This document shows positions 1-12,800 of a stretch of DNA of 64,000 nt, piece by piece. The notes beneath the pieces are model-generated. The model saw nothing but the letters and a program-made list of their open reading frames with translations. It had not been told where the DNA came from and did not search any database. Made by a program: the position numbers and the translations under genes. Origin of the DNA: Chamaea fasciata (lineage: Eukaryota > Chordata > Aves > Passeriformes > Sylviidae); the NCBI GenBank assembly GCA_029207755.1, contig JARCOQ010000005.1, positions 51,239,563-51,303,562 on the forward strand, given 5' to 3'. Positions within the stretch are counted from its first letter, which is position 1, and each line of letters begins with the position of its first letter.

Positions 1-1823
1 CTGAATGGATTTGGGGAGGAGTCTTAGATAACTCCTTAATAATTCAAAACATCTAATCTCTCTGCTAAATTTACAGACTTGCAAGCACCACTCCTCTACA
101 GCAGGTGAAACACAATCAGGTTTATTGGTATTATTTGCCACAGCTCTGCATTATCAATTAACACCATACCCAGGTACCTCAGGAAAGACAGTGATGCCAA
201 GATATGACTTTCTCCATTAGAAAGTCTTAAATATAGACTACTTTCATTCTAAGCAGCTGGATATTGCTTCCTCTCATATTGCAGTGTATATTATTTATTA
301 CCTGAGCTAAGTGTATTACCTGTAACACACCCATCCTTATGGCTTATAGAAGCTGGTAATTGGAACCTGTGCAGGCAGAGCTATAAGTCCATAGGCATCC
401 CAGCAGGACCTGGCTCTATATTCCTATACTATTCCAGAATTAGCCAGGATTTGCCTTTCTGGTTTTGAGCTTAGTTGGAGCAGCGTAAATTGTGGGTGGA
501 AAATAGCGAAAGTTTCAGAAAGTTTTCGTTTCTCTCTCCCTGAGATAGATGTAGAAAGCAGGAGATTTGTTCCTTCTCTAAGAAACAGATTAAGTATTTT
601 TAAAACTTCTGAAACAAGTTCTGAGAGTAGCATTAGACACTCACAGGGTTAAAAAGACAACATACTTGATATCTGTTGATATATTGGTTAGAAGATAAGA
701 AATGCCATTTCAAAGTTGGGACCAACAAGCATGGGGTGATTTAATGAATTTAAACCCCCATATAAATGTCTTAGTCTTGCTGGGAAATTTTTACATCACC
801 CAGCCCAAGTTTTGGGACACAACAGCTGCGCTGCTCCCTTTGTGTACTCAGCAGGTTTGATAGCACAGCCAGGGTGCATCAGTACATCTTTCTGTGCCAG
901 AGACAACTTCTACCCTTGCCAGCCATGACACAGTGCACTGTCCTGCTTCACAAGGTCATAGAACCGCTGGACTTTACTCAGGCATTGAATAAATTCATTT
1001 CTCCCTGTCACACTAGAGAAATCATCCTAGTGTCATAAATAGGCTAAAAGAAGAAAAAGATTTGGACTCAAACTAGTTACATCTCCCTCAAGTTATCATT
1101 AGCAAGTAAGCCTCCTTTCTCAGTTGGCATTGGTCATCAACAACTTTTCTTCCCTATACATTGCTTAAATTGCAAGGTTGAAGGCTGAGCAGGATCCATC
1201 ACCTGTTCTGATTAGACAGTTGATTACAAGATAATCCCCTGAATATTTCATGCAGGAATGACAGGGCATCCAGGCACTGAGGTAACTTGAGTACTTGAAA
1301 CAGAGCCTTATGAAAAGCTTTTTGCACTTACCTCCTACCTGGAAGGTCTGTGAAACTTTGTAGATATAAAGACACTCTTCCCCACAGAAACCACCTCCAA
1401 GACAAGTTGATCCTCAAGTGCCGGTTCTTTGGACAGAGCTGGCTCTGCTGTAGAGCCCTGGTTCTGCATTAGCCTTTTTCCTTCCTCTCCACTGCCTTCT
1501 GGACAAAATATGCCTGTTGTGACCTTGCTTCTTGGGGCGTTATGGAGCATGAAGACAAGGTGCTGAAGTTCCAGCAGAGAATTGCCATGGCCTCTCAGGT
1601 CATGGGAGTTTGGTCTTTCTCCCTCTCTTCCCTCCATGATGGTAATCACCAAACCAGAAGGTCTTGCTAATTAGCTTCGGTTTGCTTAAAGCAGGATCAA
1701 GGCAGGATGGAAATAGCTGCTCATGCTGTACTCTCCTTAAGCCAGTGCAGAAGCAGATTGTGCACAGCATAGCCACATCCTATTTTAGCCCTGACGCAAC
1801 TTCCAGCCAAACCTCCAGGCAAC
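1..1823. other. Upstream region and possible ANO2 5' UTR
   Basis: No coding exon is recognised here. The sequence is moderately AT-rich with no obvious CpG island, no clear TATA box at a defined distance and no recognisable repeat. If the proposed exon 1 is real, the 5' UTR and promoter lie in the last part of this stretch. An in-frame TAG at 1785-1787 closes the reading frame upstream of the proposed ATG at 1824, so the protein cannot extend further 5' within this exon. Short open frames here have no family resemblance and look like chance. Confidence 0.5.
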
Positions 1824-1842
1824 ATGGAAACACACATGCCTG
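1824..1842 (+). CDS. ANO2: ANO2 proposed exon 1, start codon (METHMP + 1 base)
   Basis: A short candidate first coding exon. The ATG at 1824 sits in a good initiation context (AACATGG: A at -3, G at +4) and is followed after 19 coding bases by a strong donor, CCTG|GTAAGT. It leaves one base (G), and the candidate exon 2 begins with the two bases needed to complete the codon (G+AC = Asp7). The match of phases and the strong donor are the evidence; the peptide is too short for similarity. An upstream in-frame stop at 1785 supports this ATG. A chance phase match has odds of about one in three, so this is a proposal. Alternative first exons upstream of the window are possible. Confidence 0.45.
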
Positions 1843-4311
1843 GTAAGTTTATTCTCTCTTTCATTGTTATTGCTGCCTATGAAGTGGGATAGGCCAAAAC
1901 GGGGTGGAGAACAAAGAAAGGAGTATTTTGGAAGGACATCTCTGTCTTCTTTCATGACATAAAAAAAGAAAAAGGGAAATCTTCTGCCCAGTTACATACA
2001 GAGAACTCAGAGATAAAACATGCAGAGTTCATTTCTCCTGAAACCTCAGAAGTGCAGCTGTGGGTCAGTGTTGTGATCCATGTGGAAAAGACAATCACTA
2101 GGAAAATGTCTTCTGCTGTTTCCACCTGCATTTTCCTTATTGCAATGCAACTATGGGGAGTAAGCAATATCCTTTTCCAGGAGAAAATGGGCAGCCCTGA
2201 GCTCTCAATTCCCATACAAAAGGAGAAAATCTGCTCAATGCATAAAACCTTCGTGCCGGAGTTCCCAGTGTACAAGTTTAGAATAACTTTCAGTGTTGAT
2301 GTTGAGTCATTGTTCTTTTGTTGTCACAGTCAAAAGCTCTGTGGTTGTTTCCATGTTATCTGATTGTTTCTGGTCCTGTATCTCTGAGGAGAACTTCAAA
2401 CTCCTTATTTGAAAAATAGAAGGATAGAATTTGACAATTAAATTTTAGCTATCTGGTATTTCTCTCTGTAGAATGGTTCAAAAACTATTTAGGTCTTTAG
2501 TTCCCTGCTGCTTAACTGCTGCTATTAAATCAATCCCATAACTAAACTCAGAATTTGGATGGTTCTCTTTATAAAGAGTATTTCTTCTCTAATCATATTC
2601 TGGAGGTGGGAAAACAAAGGATATCTGTGTTATGTATGGCTAAATGTAAAGGAATACAACTGAGATACTGAGTCCTACCTAAGAGATTGTCCTGCTGGGT
2701 GTCCTGGAGGCTAAGGACATTTCAAACTGAGTGTTGGCATGGGGTTCAGGCAGGCAGATGCACCCAGGCTATCCAAGGAATTAGTCAGGATTTGTTGTTC
2801 TACCTTTTCACCTGCAGTCTGAGAGGTGCTGTGTGAGCCCTGAACACACAGGCTGTAAGTTAGATGGCATTAGAGACAACCCAAACAGCCTCGTCTGTCT
2901 TTAATAATTCCTGTGGTTCTTGAAAGGTACTGAAGTGGTGGTTTTGAAGACACAGTGGAAGAAATCACATTTTACTGTAGTTGTGTTGAGTTTGTTGGAA
3001 ATGTGCACAAGAAATAATTTTGGCATGAGCTGGACTCCTTTATCTACATTATACAACTATGTCTAGAACTTTACAGCCTCCCCTCCTGTTGGGTTTGGAG
3101 GTTTGTTTTGTTTTTTTTTAATTCTACTCCACATGTAAAAATTACAGAAAGCACCTGATTTTTCTGACAGAAGTGTATATCAGGACAAACTAACAGTGAA
3201 GGACCTGACATAGAAAAAGGGCACTAGAAGGACTCAAAAAAGCTAGATCAGCAGTAGACATTAAATCTAGTTCAGTGACATTAAATCTTGCACACTGTGG
3301 TCAACTATAGAAATAATTTTAGCTAAGGGACTGGATAGGAGAGCACAGAAATAGCATGATTTGGTGAGCTGTGTGTTAGTTTGGAGTTCACAGCAGAGGT
3401 ACAGCCCCCCTGTATTGAAAGCAGCAATTCTAGATGAGCATATTCAGAGCTGAGAAGTCATTATTTACTGAGAACCTAAAGAGCACATGTATAACCATGC
3501 TACATCTTTTCATATACATGTGTCCTTTGAAAAAGATATGTTTGAGTAAAACTACAAGGAAACAGTAAGTTCAAGTAGGGTTTTTTTTATCTCTACTTGG
3601 GTGTGTGGAGTTTCCCAAACAATGCTCCTAAACTGCAGATGTTTTGAACAGTCTTTCAGAGGAGCATCCTTCTAACTGTGGTGTCTTTCAGAAATGGAGA
3701 TCCTTTCTGATACTTAGCTGGAAAGAGAGAAAGATGTATGAAAGCAGTTCCCTGTCTGTGCCCTGGATGACCAAACCCCTTGCAGTGTATTCTGCAAGTA
3801 GCTGTGCTGTGATAGTCCAATCATCTGGACCACTCAGCTCAGTTAATTGGCTGTTACTCAGGATTTAGTACAGAGTTCCAAATTAGGCAGACTCCTTTAC
3901 TGCCTCTTTCACAAGCAGTGTGGTCCTTTAACACACCTTCTCAATCCTTCCACTTTTGGCAGTCCATGCAACTTCTTCATGGTGGCACTTTGGACAAGGA
4001 CCCGGGAACACAAACAGTGAGGTCTATTGCTGCCCATGTGGCCAACCCTTAAGTTTGCAAAAAGCTGAGGCAAAGGAGTGCAAAGAGGCTGAGTGAACAG
4101 TTGGGGAGTGGCTGCGAATTGGCGCTGGAACTGGAGCTGGTCACTGATCTCTGTCCTGGAGGTATCTTGTCCTTGGAAGCTGTTTACAACTTGATGGAGT
4201 TTGACTGAAGGGATGGCTCCCCAGCTATTTTTGTAGAATGAGTGTAGTTCTTGAAAGTTTTCTTTTCAAGTTCAATTCAAGATTTCCTGTACTTCTGTTC
4301 CCTGGAGATAC

Positions 4312-4333
4312 ATATATATGTGTGTGTGTGTGT
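4312..4333. repeat. TA/TG dinucleotide microsatellite
   Basis: An alternating purine-pyrimidine tract, (AT)n running into about seven TG units. Nearby 4335-4405 continues with loose AC/AT-rich alternation. It is likely length-polymorphic and has no coding role. Confidence 0.8.
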
Positions 4334-5660
4334 AAACATACAACATAAATATGCATGTGTACATATTTAAAATTTTTACATATATTCACATACATACACA
4401 CAGAGCTTTTTTCTATTAATACTAATTCCTCCAGAATATTTACAGAATGAGAACATGTAAGGCCAGATGTCATAAAGGCTTACAGGGTGGAATGAGTTCA
4501 GGCTGCATCTGAAGCAGAAGCCCCTGAGACACTGCTGTACCACAGGCAACAACTGTCAAATATGGAACGTATTCAAAACAAAACATTTTGGTTCAGTAAG
4601 TCTAATCTGGGAAGATGAAAAGCTTTTGGGAGGAGTCTTCCAGATACCGATATGACAATTGCATTTCCATCAAAAAACATATTCTGACTAGGAGTCCCTG
4701 ACTGCCTCACCAGTTTACCAGTGTTAATCTCAGGTTTGTGACACAGTTTCTGGAGGTTGGGAAGCATAATGGAAATGAAATCATGTTTTTATAAATGAGC
4801 TGCAGTTTTTTTTCCTAGGCCTAGTTAAAAGGACTGGAAAGAAAAAGAGGTCTTTAATTGACTGTGTAAAAGTCTTGTGAGATATCCCAGGCTCAGTCTT
4901 AAAATACTGGAGAAACATTGTGTGTGGCCTTTGGGAATGAAACCTTCACTTATTAATTATTTTCCTTGGAGTTTCCCTTGTGGCATCATTATGTGCTTCA
5001 TTAAAGTGAACCAAGCACGAGTCTGCTCGGGAGATCAGACAGGGAAGACTGGTGAGTCAGTCTGCTGGACTGTTCAAGTGCTGCTGGACCCAAATCTGGT
5101 ACTGATAGGAAACATAAGAATAACCATAAAATTTAGAGGTTGAACCCCCTCCTCCAAGTATTTTCTTCTTTAGCATTCCACTGTCTCCTCTCTCAGAACA
5201 TGGTGGTGGGGAAGCAGTTTAAGTCTGAAGATAGGGGATTGAAGGGGCTCAGCTAAATGACGGAGAAGTTCAACCTCCAGACTTTAGCAGTACACAATGG
5301 ATGTGGTATTTCCCTGGATAGATGGGAGCTGTTATTTCTTCTTCCTGGAGAAAAGTCCTGACTAGAAAGGGGCAGTGGTGCTTTGTCTCTGTAGTGGTGA
5401 TGGTGCTGCCTTTGTGGGCATATGTGTACAGGATGTCTTCTCCTGGGTATAAAGCACTAATGCTGGAAGGATGAAGACATGGTTTTTTCCCTCACAGTAA
5501 GAGCTTCCCCAAGACAATGAAAGTATGGATCAGTCAACCCCGTTTCAGCTGTGGCACCACTAGAGGGGAAAAGAGTATGAAACATTGCTGTGTTGAAACA
5601 GTTTCTATATTCACTTGTTTTTATCAGCATTTTTCACTGTGCTACTGCCTGTATGGAATT

Positions 5661-6126
5661 GACCTGTTGGAGGGAGGAGGCCTCCAAGAGGATCAAAGGG
5701 ATGGAGCAGCTCTGCTGTGAAGAAAGGCAGAGATAACTGTGATTGTTCTGCCTGGAAAAGAAAAGGCATTGTCATGACCTCATTGTGGCCTTCCGGACCT
5801 GAAGGGAGCCCACAGGAAAGATGGAGAGAGACTCTTGACAAGGGCCTGGAGTGACAGGAAAAGGGGCAATGGCTTCACACTGACAGAGGGGAGGGTTAGA
5901 TGGAATATTGGGAAGAAATTGTTCTTTGTGAGGGTGGTGAGGCCCTGGCACAGGTTTCCCAGAGCAGCTGTGGCTGCCCCATCCCTGGAAGTGTTCCAGG
6001 CCCAGCTGGATGGGGCTCTGAGAAACCTGGGACAGTGGAAGGTGTCCCTGCCCATGGCAGTGGGGATAGAAATGAGATGATCTTTCAGGTCTCTTCCAAC
6101 CCAGGACATTTTGTGATTCTGTGATG
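5661..6126 (+). mobile_element. CR1 LINE, 3' end, sense orientation
   Basis: A 5'-truncated CR1 retrotransposon tail. Diagnostic features are the segment around GGATGGAGCAGCTCTGCTG, the 'cctgaagggagccc' stretch, the 'ctggatggggctctgag' stretch, and the end TTTTGTGATTCTGTGATG, typical of the short terminal repeats of CR1 rather than poly-A. Other copies of the same subfamily in the window lie at 23499, 41245 and 60003. Several overlapping open frames here are relics of the non-coding tail and not genes. Confidence 0.9.
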
Positions 6127-6454
6127 ATTTCCATCCCCTCCAGACCCTCCATTATTCCACACCTGTGACCACGTAATTTGTCAAACACAAGACATGGGGA
6201 GCATGCCTAGAAATTTCAGACATTAGCCCCTGAGACAAGAACATGTGGGTATAATCTTAGCTATACTTCAGAAGCATTTCACATGTGTAAAAAGTTTTTT
6301 ATGGAGAGTGACCATGATCCACAACTTTGTACCTCTGCCTAATGTCACTGTTCACATCACTAGAAATGAATAGCGTCTACTGACTGCTGTATTTCTTATT
6401 CCATTAAGGAACCACCTGTACAAAACCTGATTTATGTATTTCTGTCCTTTTCAG

Positions 6455-6633
6455 ACTTTGCTCTACCGTCCTCACACCCAACTCTCAATGGACGGAAGAC
6501 AGCAAAATCAGCAAGGGATTATTTTTCAGCCTACAACAGCAAATACCTCACTGTTCCTCAGAACCGCACTTCCTGTCACAGAAGCGGGACCAATGGAGCT
6601 CTTGAAGCATCAGTGGTGTCCTACAGATGTTCT
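6455..6633 (+). CDS. ANO2: ANO2 proposed exon 2, N-terminal cytoplasmic segment
   Basis: 179 bases bounded by TTTTCAG and TCT|GTAAGT. One frame is open throughout (2 bases + 59 codons, residues 8-66) and ends on a complete codon, which matches the phase-0 start of exon 3. The frame joins the one-base overhang of proposed exon 1. The peptide begins FALPSSHPTLNGRKTAKSAR and ends VVSYRCS, immediately before IINNYVEG of exon 3; it is basic, Ser/Thr-rich and has no membrane segment. It does not resemble the Gly/Pro-rich N-terminus I remember for human ANO2. The anoctamin N-terminus is poorly conserved and uses alternative first exons, so this may be a tissue- or lineage-specific one. Confidence 0.65.
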
Positions 6634-9444
6634 GTAAGTAGGGTTTCATGTTCATTGACCTGCCTCAAGTGCATTTGGGATTATGAAGAGGCTTGAAGCA
6701 GGGTGAGAAAAGCAGGGTGCACTCTCCTCTGTGTCGGTTAAATCAGAATAGGGAGAAGAATCTTTATGAGGAAAGTGATACCACAGCCTCAGGTGGTTAA
6801 TTTGTCTTTCTGTGTACAGCAAGAATTAATTTCTGCAGTAAACTCACCAAACTTTTCTTAATTGTTTACTTTAGCCAAAATCCTTCAGAGCAAAATTGGA
6901 GGGGGCTGCTATTACCCTCTGTGGCATAAAAGATCTGCAGGTTGATCGCTAAATCAGGTGTGCCTGTGTCAACCCTGAGCCAGCTGTGCCCAGGGGGCAG
7001 TAGTGGGGGCTGGATTGGATTGATTCCCAGTGGAAGTGTGGTATGGCTGTAGTGTTCAGGGCATAGCCATCGTTAGAGGAGGCACCTTTTAGGATATATT
7101 TGTAGTGATATATTTGCTATCAGACTGCTAGAACAAAATCATCATGAAATGCGGATCCTATATTCCCATTTTCTTATTCCTTGGTGTGATGGCTTCTGGT
7201 CTTAAAAGCATCAAGAAGCAGTGAAAGCAGGACCTAAGCTGGTAATTTAAATCACTGTTTCTGACTTTTACAATGGCTGTGAGAAGGGACGAGAGAAAGA
7301 TCCTGGTAGTCCCTTCAGAGACATTTTTGAAATTGCGGCTTTTTGTGTTCCTCCCTAAAAAAGCCTTCTTGTGTCACAATGTCACGTGGTAAGGCAAGCA
7401 GTGCAAATTTAGGGGCAGGAAATGTCTCTAGTGAAATCTGTGGGAATTCTGATTCATTTTCTGTGAATTGGACACCCATAATTATAGGGATGGCACCTTG
7501 TTGCCAAGAGTGAGGAAAAGAGTCCACAGAGAGGGAGAGGGAGTCACTGTTGACTCTCCTCATCCCCTGTGTAACTCCAGCAACCCCAAGTGTTGCTATG
7601 GTGCCCTCTCAGGTGGCTGGGATGTGGCAGGTGGCTCCACACAGTAGCAAACAGGAAAACCTCAGAGTGGTTTTCACATTCTCTAACCTCCTTGTTCCCT
7701 CTTCCGCTTCTTGTTGGTGCTTCTTGTTTCTGCCCACACTCTCCAGTAAGGGAGGAGATGATGCTCAGAGCTCATCTTCTCTAGAGCCAGCTAATGCATT
7801 GCCTTGTGCCAGTGACCTGCTGGTGGTGACATCATTCTTTCTGCGCTGTATAGCCTGAAACTCTCTGGGAGGGACACTAGAAATCTGCCACGGGTTTTTC
7901 CTCGCTGGGGCAGAGATGGATCTGGAAAGTTTGCATGGGCTGCCCGTGAGTACTTCATGAAAATGTATCTAATCAGGAAATGGGGAATTGCAATAAAATG
8001 CTGTCTCACAAGCAATTTTATATTCTGCCAGGATGTAGTGCTGAGTATAATTTTGGATGTGCCTAAAAGGACTGTATATACACTTTAGACATGAAGGGTG
8101 TGATAACTGTGATATGCAGAACAGATTATTTGGTGGTAATTTTGTGTAAGTATGAAGGATGTAGCATGCACATAAATCCAAGATTTATTTAGTGACATGA
8201 TGTTTGAAAGCTACTTTGTGGGAAGCTAAGTGAAGCAAAACAATGAAAAGCAAGAATCTGGGTGTGTTGATGAATATAATAATATGCACATTTATATAAT
8301 GCATTTATAAATTTGTGTTATGTTAACAAACAAGATAAATACCACACAGCAAGTGGTTAACTTTGCATTCAGCACTACCAGCACATGAAAGGAATGGGAG
8401 AAAAAGAGAGAAAGAAACCTTTGACTAGTACCTGTCAAGATTTTGCTTGTACAGTCACCTATGGGAACCATAAATGTTTGGAATTAGGTGATTTCTTTGG
8501 ATCAGGTTGACCCTTGCTTTTATCTTTTCCCCCATCATTGGAGGACTGGTGTCACTCCAGTGAATAGCACTCTAGAGAGCTCTCTGAAGGGCTTTACACT
8601 GCAGCATTGTGCTGGAAATGGTGGTTGGAAACAGTTTGGAAAACTCATGGGCTGACTTAATGAGTGAGAAGTGCAAGTGAATGCCTCAGTGCCAGACTTC
8701 CAGATGAATGCTGCAGAATTCCCATCCAGGCTGGGACGTGATGGCAGGATTACTGTTGGGGCTGCATCCCAGAAGGGTTATGAGAGGAAGATGATGAAGC
8801 AGGGATGGTCTGAGGGGCTGACTAGGTGCAACATGGGTGGTTTGAAGGATTTTAGCCATGTATTCCCTTTTTGCAGTGTTACTGGTCAGTCACACAGTCT
8901 TTTATTGTGTTAAAATACAAGCTAGCACCACTAGCCATTCATGGGACATATCCTTCCTCATCCCTGATATTTTCCAAAGTGTTTCTGTCCATTCCTGCCA
9001 TTCTGGACCTTGAACCACATTAAAGATATTTCTCCTATTCTGTCTAAGATAGATTTCTTCCTTTCTGAAACCATTTTTGTTCCCTTCCCTGCCTGCTTTG
9101 CTCCACAGCACATGGCCTGTAATGTGATCCTTATCCTCACTTCTCTGCCCCCTTTGAAAATGTGGGTGTCCTCTCCCCTTGGTCTATGCACGTGCAGAAC
9201 AGGGTGACAAGAGTTGGAGTGTGCCTCCGTACCTGCTCTTCCGTAGGGATCCCATGTGCTGGGATAAACTAAACTATGTTTAATTTATGGTCAGAGGAGG
9301 AATGAAGTGAGACTGGTGTGCAAAATTAGTATTTGTTGGTCATATCTGGATCCTTCGTGGCTTCATACGCTCCTGTGGAGGTAGACCCACCTACTTGGGC
9401 TTTTTGTTTTTCTTGTCTGTGCAACTCCTGTGTTTCTCTTCCAG
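6634..9444 (+). other. ANO2: ANO2 intron 2
   Basis: About 2.8 kb, GTAAGT to CTCTTCCAG. I see no recognisable repeat, RNA gene or further exon. Small open frames around 7315-7860 and 8671-9207 overlap one another on both strands and carry no recognisable motif. Confidence 0.6.
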
Positions 9445-9849
9445 ATTATCAACAACTATGTGGAAGGGACGCAGGGAGCGGTGAGGGACAAGGCCTCCCC
9501 CAGTGGTCTGCACTTCAGGGACAGCAAGAGGAAGGTCGACTATGTCTTGGCCTACCACTACCGCAGACGCCTGGCCCGGCACGAGCCTGGTGCGGCCTCC
9601 CCGGAGCCGAGGTGTGGATCCGCCTCCGTTGCCCTGGTTTCCAACGGGGGCACTGGGAAGGGCCATGCTGAGCCCCAGCAGCAGCAGGACGATGGTCAGC
9701 ATGCCCTGAGGGAGTGGCCGGGGCTGCCGGGCCTGGAGGTGTTGGAGCTCAACCCGCTGGATGCCCTGGAGGAGGAGAGGCGGCTGCAGCGGGAGGAGTA
9801 TGAACGCAACCTGCTGGAAGCGGGGCTGGAGATCGAGAAGGACCCCGAG
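9445..9849 (+). CDS. ANO2: ANO2 exon 3, conserved anoctamin N-terminal domain
   Basis: 405 bases, 135 codons (residues 67-201), phase 0 at both ends, acceptor CTCTTCCAG and donor GAG|GTAAGA. It opens IINNYVEG and contains the anoctamin motif RKVDYVLAYHY (95-105), then SVALVSNGGTGK, then a charged helix LDALEEERRLQREEYERNLL ending EIEKDPE (171-201). The segment forms part of the cytosolic dimerisation domain. The exon is strikingly GC-rich compared with its AT-rich introns, and it includes four CAG codons in a row (9676-9687, Gln144-147). Compared with the human sequence as I remember it, the stretch between the two conserved blocks is longer by roughly 25 residues. Long antisense frames over this exon are GC shadows. 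Identity is secure; the extra length should be checked against other birds. Confidence 0.95.
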
Positions 9850-12800
9850 GTAAGAGGGGGAGACTTGCACCTCATACATGGCATCGGGTGTACTGATGGA
9901 TAATGTCCACCTTGGATGCCCAAAATACAGTGTGAAGCCAAGAAGGCAGCCAGGGTGTGTTTGTGTTGCTTGGTCCTTTCTGCCTGAGAAAGACATGGTG
10001 GTTGTTTAAGGTAGTGTTGAGTAGCAATTTCAATCTTACTTCAGGTGAAAATGTATTTCTTTATCTACATGTTCTTGTGGCATGTAGCAGACACACTTTT
10101 CTTACAAAAAACCCCCAACAACTTAAATATTGCTAAAATGAAGAAAGTATTTCTTAAGTAATTTGCTGAAAACTGCTAAGACATTTCATATTTCCCCACA
10201 ATATTTTCAGCATGACTCTCAGCTTTCCTCTCAGCCATGTGTGAGTTTCCTGTCCCTTCTTCATTGCACCCACAGAGTGAGCAGCTCCTGTACTTTGAAA
10301 GGAGAAGATCCCAGCCTATCATGTTTTTATTCTCTCACGGGTGTGATGCTGGAATGACGCTGTGCTCACGTCAGCTGGGAGCTTTGGTTACTTCACTTGG
10401 CTGTTGCCAGTCAGTCAGTTGAGCACAGGTCTTCCAAATCCCACATTGTTGCACTGAGCTCTGTGCTGTCCCTCAGTGCCCCTTTGAAAGCCATGGATAT
10501 TCATATCCAATGAAGGGAAGTGCCTGCTGGATTCTGGTTTTAGGTGCTCCGTTGTTCTTGACACCAAATTTGAGAGATTTTAAATCCATGCTAAGAACTT
10601 ACAGCTCGTGTTGCTTCCACTGCAACCAGTCAACACTTCCAAAATGTGGAGCAAATCACAGACTGAATCCAAAAATTTGAGACGGACTGGCATGTTAAAT
10701 CACTGGCAGGGGTAGAAAGAAATAGAAAAGTCTTTTGATTCTTAACATTTTCCTTGCTTAATTTTCTGAGTTGCAGGTGGCTCTGGGTTGTATTTCACTG
10801 CACAGCCTGGCTGAGCCATCCTTGCACTGAGCAGAAAAAAGTGATCTCAGATCCTGATTCTTTTATGCTGCACACTGGGGTTATGGTTCAGTACATGACC
10901 ATCTTACTGCTATGATTTTTATAACCAAATTGCATAAAACCCAGGAGAACAGCTGTTTTTGGAGACCCCTTTAAGTTCTGAATTTCATCAGAATCCAAAA
11001 AGTCAAGCAGGAGATTTGGATTTGATTATTTGACTCATTACTTACCCTAAGTCCAGCTGGATACAAGTTCTGTTTTGGCCTCCTTCCAAGTGATGACACA
11101 TGCTTTTAATATACAAAGTGATAAATGATGTCATAAAGTGTTGATCAAAAAAACCCTTTTTGTCACAGTCTCCACTACGAAGAGAAAAAGGGCTTTTTTA
11201 AAATGAACTGGGAAGTTCACAGGAAATTGTTGATCAACTCTTTTATGGAAAAAATGAATTGATTTTGAAAATTACAAAAAAGCGCTATTCCATCACTTTT
11301 CTAACTGTGTAGGTACAGCATCACTCCTGTCCACTACCTCTCCTCCTGTCCCTCCCCAACACACAAGCTGCCTGTTCAGAAGAGGAAAGTGTTTTCCCTT
11401 CCAGAATCTCCTGAGAAACTGGAAGGACTATGTCTTATCCTTTTTCTTTCCTGCCCATGACCTGTGGCTTTTACTTCCTTTCCTTTTTCTCACTTCACTG
11501 GTTTTTTCTTCTGTTTGTTAACTCCTGTTGGAACATGCTGAAACTTCCACCCATTTTCTTGCTGTGAATTTCATAGAAAATGCTGATTAGGTACACGTGA
11601 AAGACACAGCTGTCTTTATATGTGGATTAAGATTGTGTGTTGAGCTGATATGAGAAATACTTCTGGTTTTAGTTCTGGGAAAAAATATGTTCATAAATTC
11701 ATTAAACTGAGAACAGTTTTAAAGCAGCATTTGTATTTTTTGTATAACACAGCAGAATTTCAACTACTACATTTCCAGTGGATTATGCTGAACTGAATGT
11801 TTGTTTGGTGGAGGTTTTTTCATTTGTTGTTGTTCATTTCTGTGCTAATATAAGAAATGGATTTTTAAAATATAATGCTATTGGAAGTTGAGATATATTC
11901 ACTATTATATACCCTGGACCAGGTTTTAAGGTAAGTCTGATCTGGCTGCAAAGGTAAATATTAGAGGGATTCCACTCTTGGACCCTAGGTTTAGAGCAGG
12001 CCTTGGTTTCTCTGCCTTACGTCATCTTCCTATGATTTTGCAAGAAGATCCACTAATTTAGAATGATGGGATGTCCTGAATCAAAGAATTGTGGAATGGT
12101 TTGGGTCTACCAACTTCACAGGACATGAGATTTCTTCTAGAAGCTGCTATTGTAGTCTGAAATCTTTTAGACATCAGGAAGTTTATCTCTAGGAACACAG
12201 GATAGATTTACAGCAATTCAAAAACCTTTATTTCTGCAGCTCTCTCTTTTTGGAAAAGTAGGAATTTCCATGATGTTAATATGTTTGCTAACATGTGGTA
12301 TTATTGTATTGTTATATGTTTGATAACTAGGGATAAACACCTTTCTCACTTATTTGTCAAACGTGTAAAAGAAGAGGACAAGAAAAAAAACAACGAAGAT
12401 ATATAATTTGTATGTGGAGGGAGGCATATTGCTGTTTTTGAATTTGTGGAAAATAGGCAAGACTGTGGGCTGTCTCCATTCACCAGTTATTATTTGTGAA
12501 TTAAGGAATTTTTGACTACATTTTCAACTTCCTAATAACTTTTTATCATTTGTTATTGCTGTCCTCCAGAGGAACTTTCATTACTCTTCATACAACCTTC
12601 CTGTTTTGTTTTTTTGTCTGTTTTCCTGTTATGAAGCTGATGAGATGATATTTTGCACATCCAAGACAAAGTGCACAATGACAGTGGGCATGAAGTTACC
12701 CAGGAAGGGTAATAAATATCATGGACATTGCAGTTCTTCTTGTTTTGGTTTTTAAAAAATTTTCCTTTATCTTTGTTGTGGCTTTGTTTCTCTTTGTTTT

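Larger units (their letters stand above)
1843..6454 (+). other. ANO2: ANO2 proposed intron 1
   Basis: About 4.6 kb between proposed exons 1 and 2. It begins GTAAGT and ends with a pyrimidine tract and CAG (TCTGTCCTTTTCAG). It holds a TA/TG dinucleotide tract near 4312 and one CR1 3' end (5661-6126). Otherwise I see no exon, RNA gene or recognisable repeat. Confidence 0.45.

Noticed and set aside
1335..1652. 105-codon minus-strand open frame upstream of ANO2
   Set aside because: No recognisable domain, no splice or conservation evidence; likely chance.
5772..6188. Several overlapping open frames of 74-138 codons on both strands
   Set aside because: They all lie in the CR1 3' tail, which is non-coding.
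9391..9996. 201-codon minus-strand open frame over exon 3
   Set aside because: A GC-rich coding exon on the + strand suppresses stop codons on the opposite strand; the antisense translation has no family resemblance.
12079..12120. Possible CR1 terminus (TGGAATGGTTTGGGT)
   Set aside because: Only about 20 bases resemble a CR1 end and flanking sequence does not continue the match.
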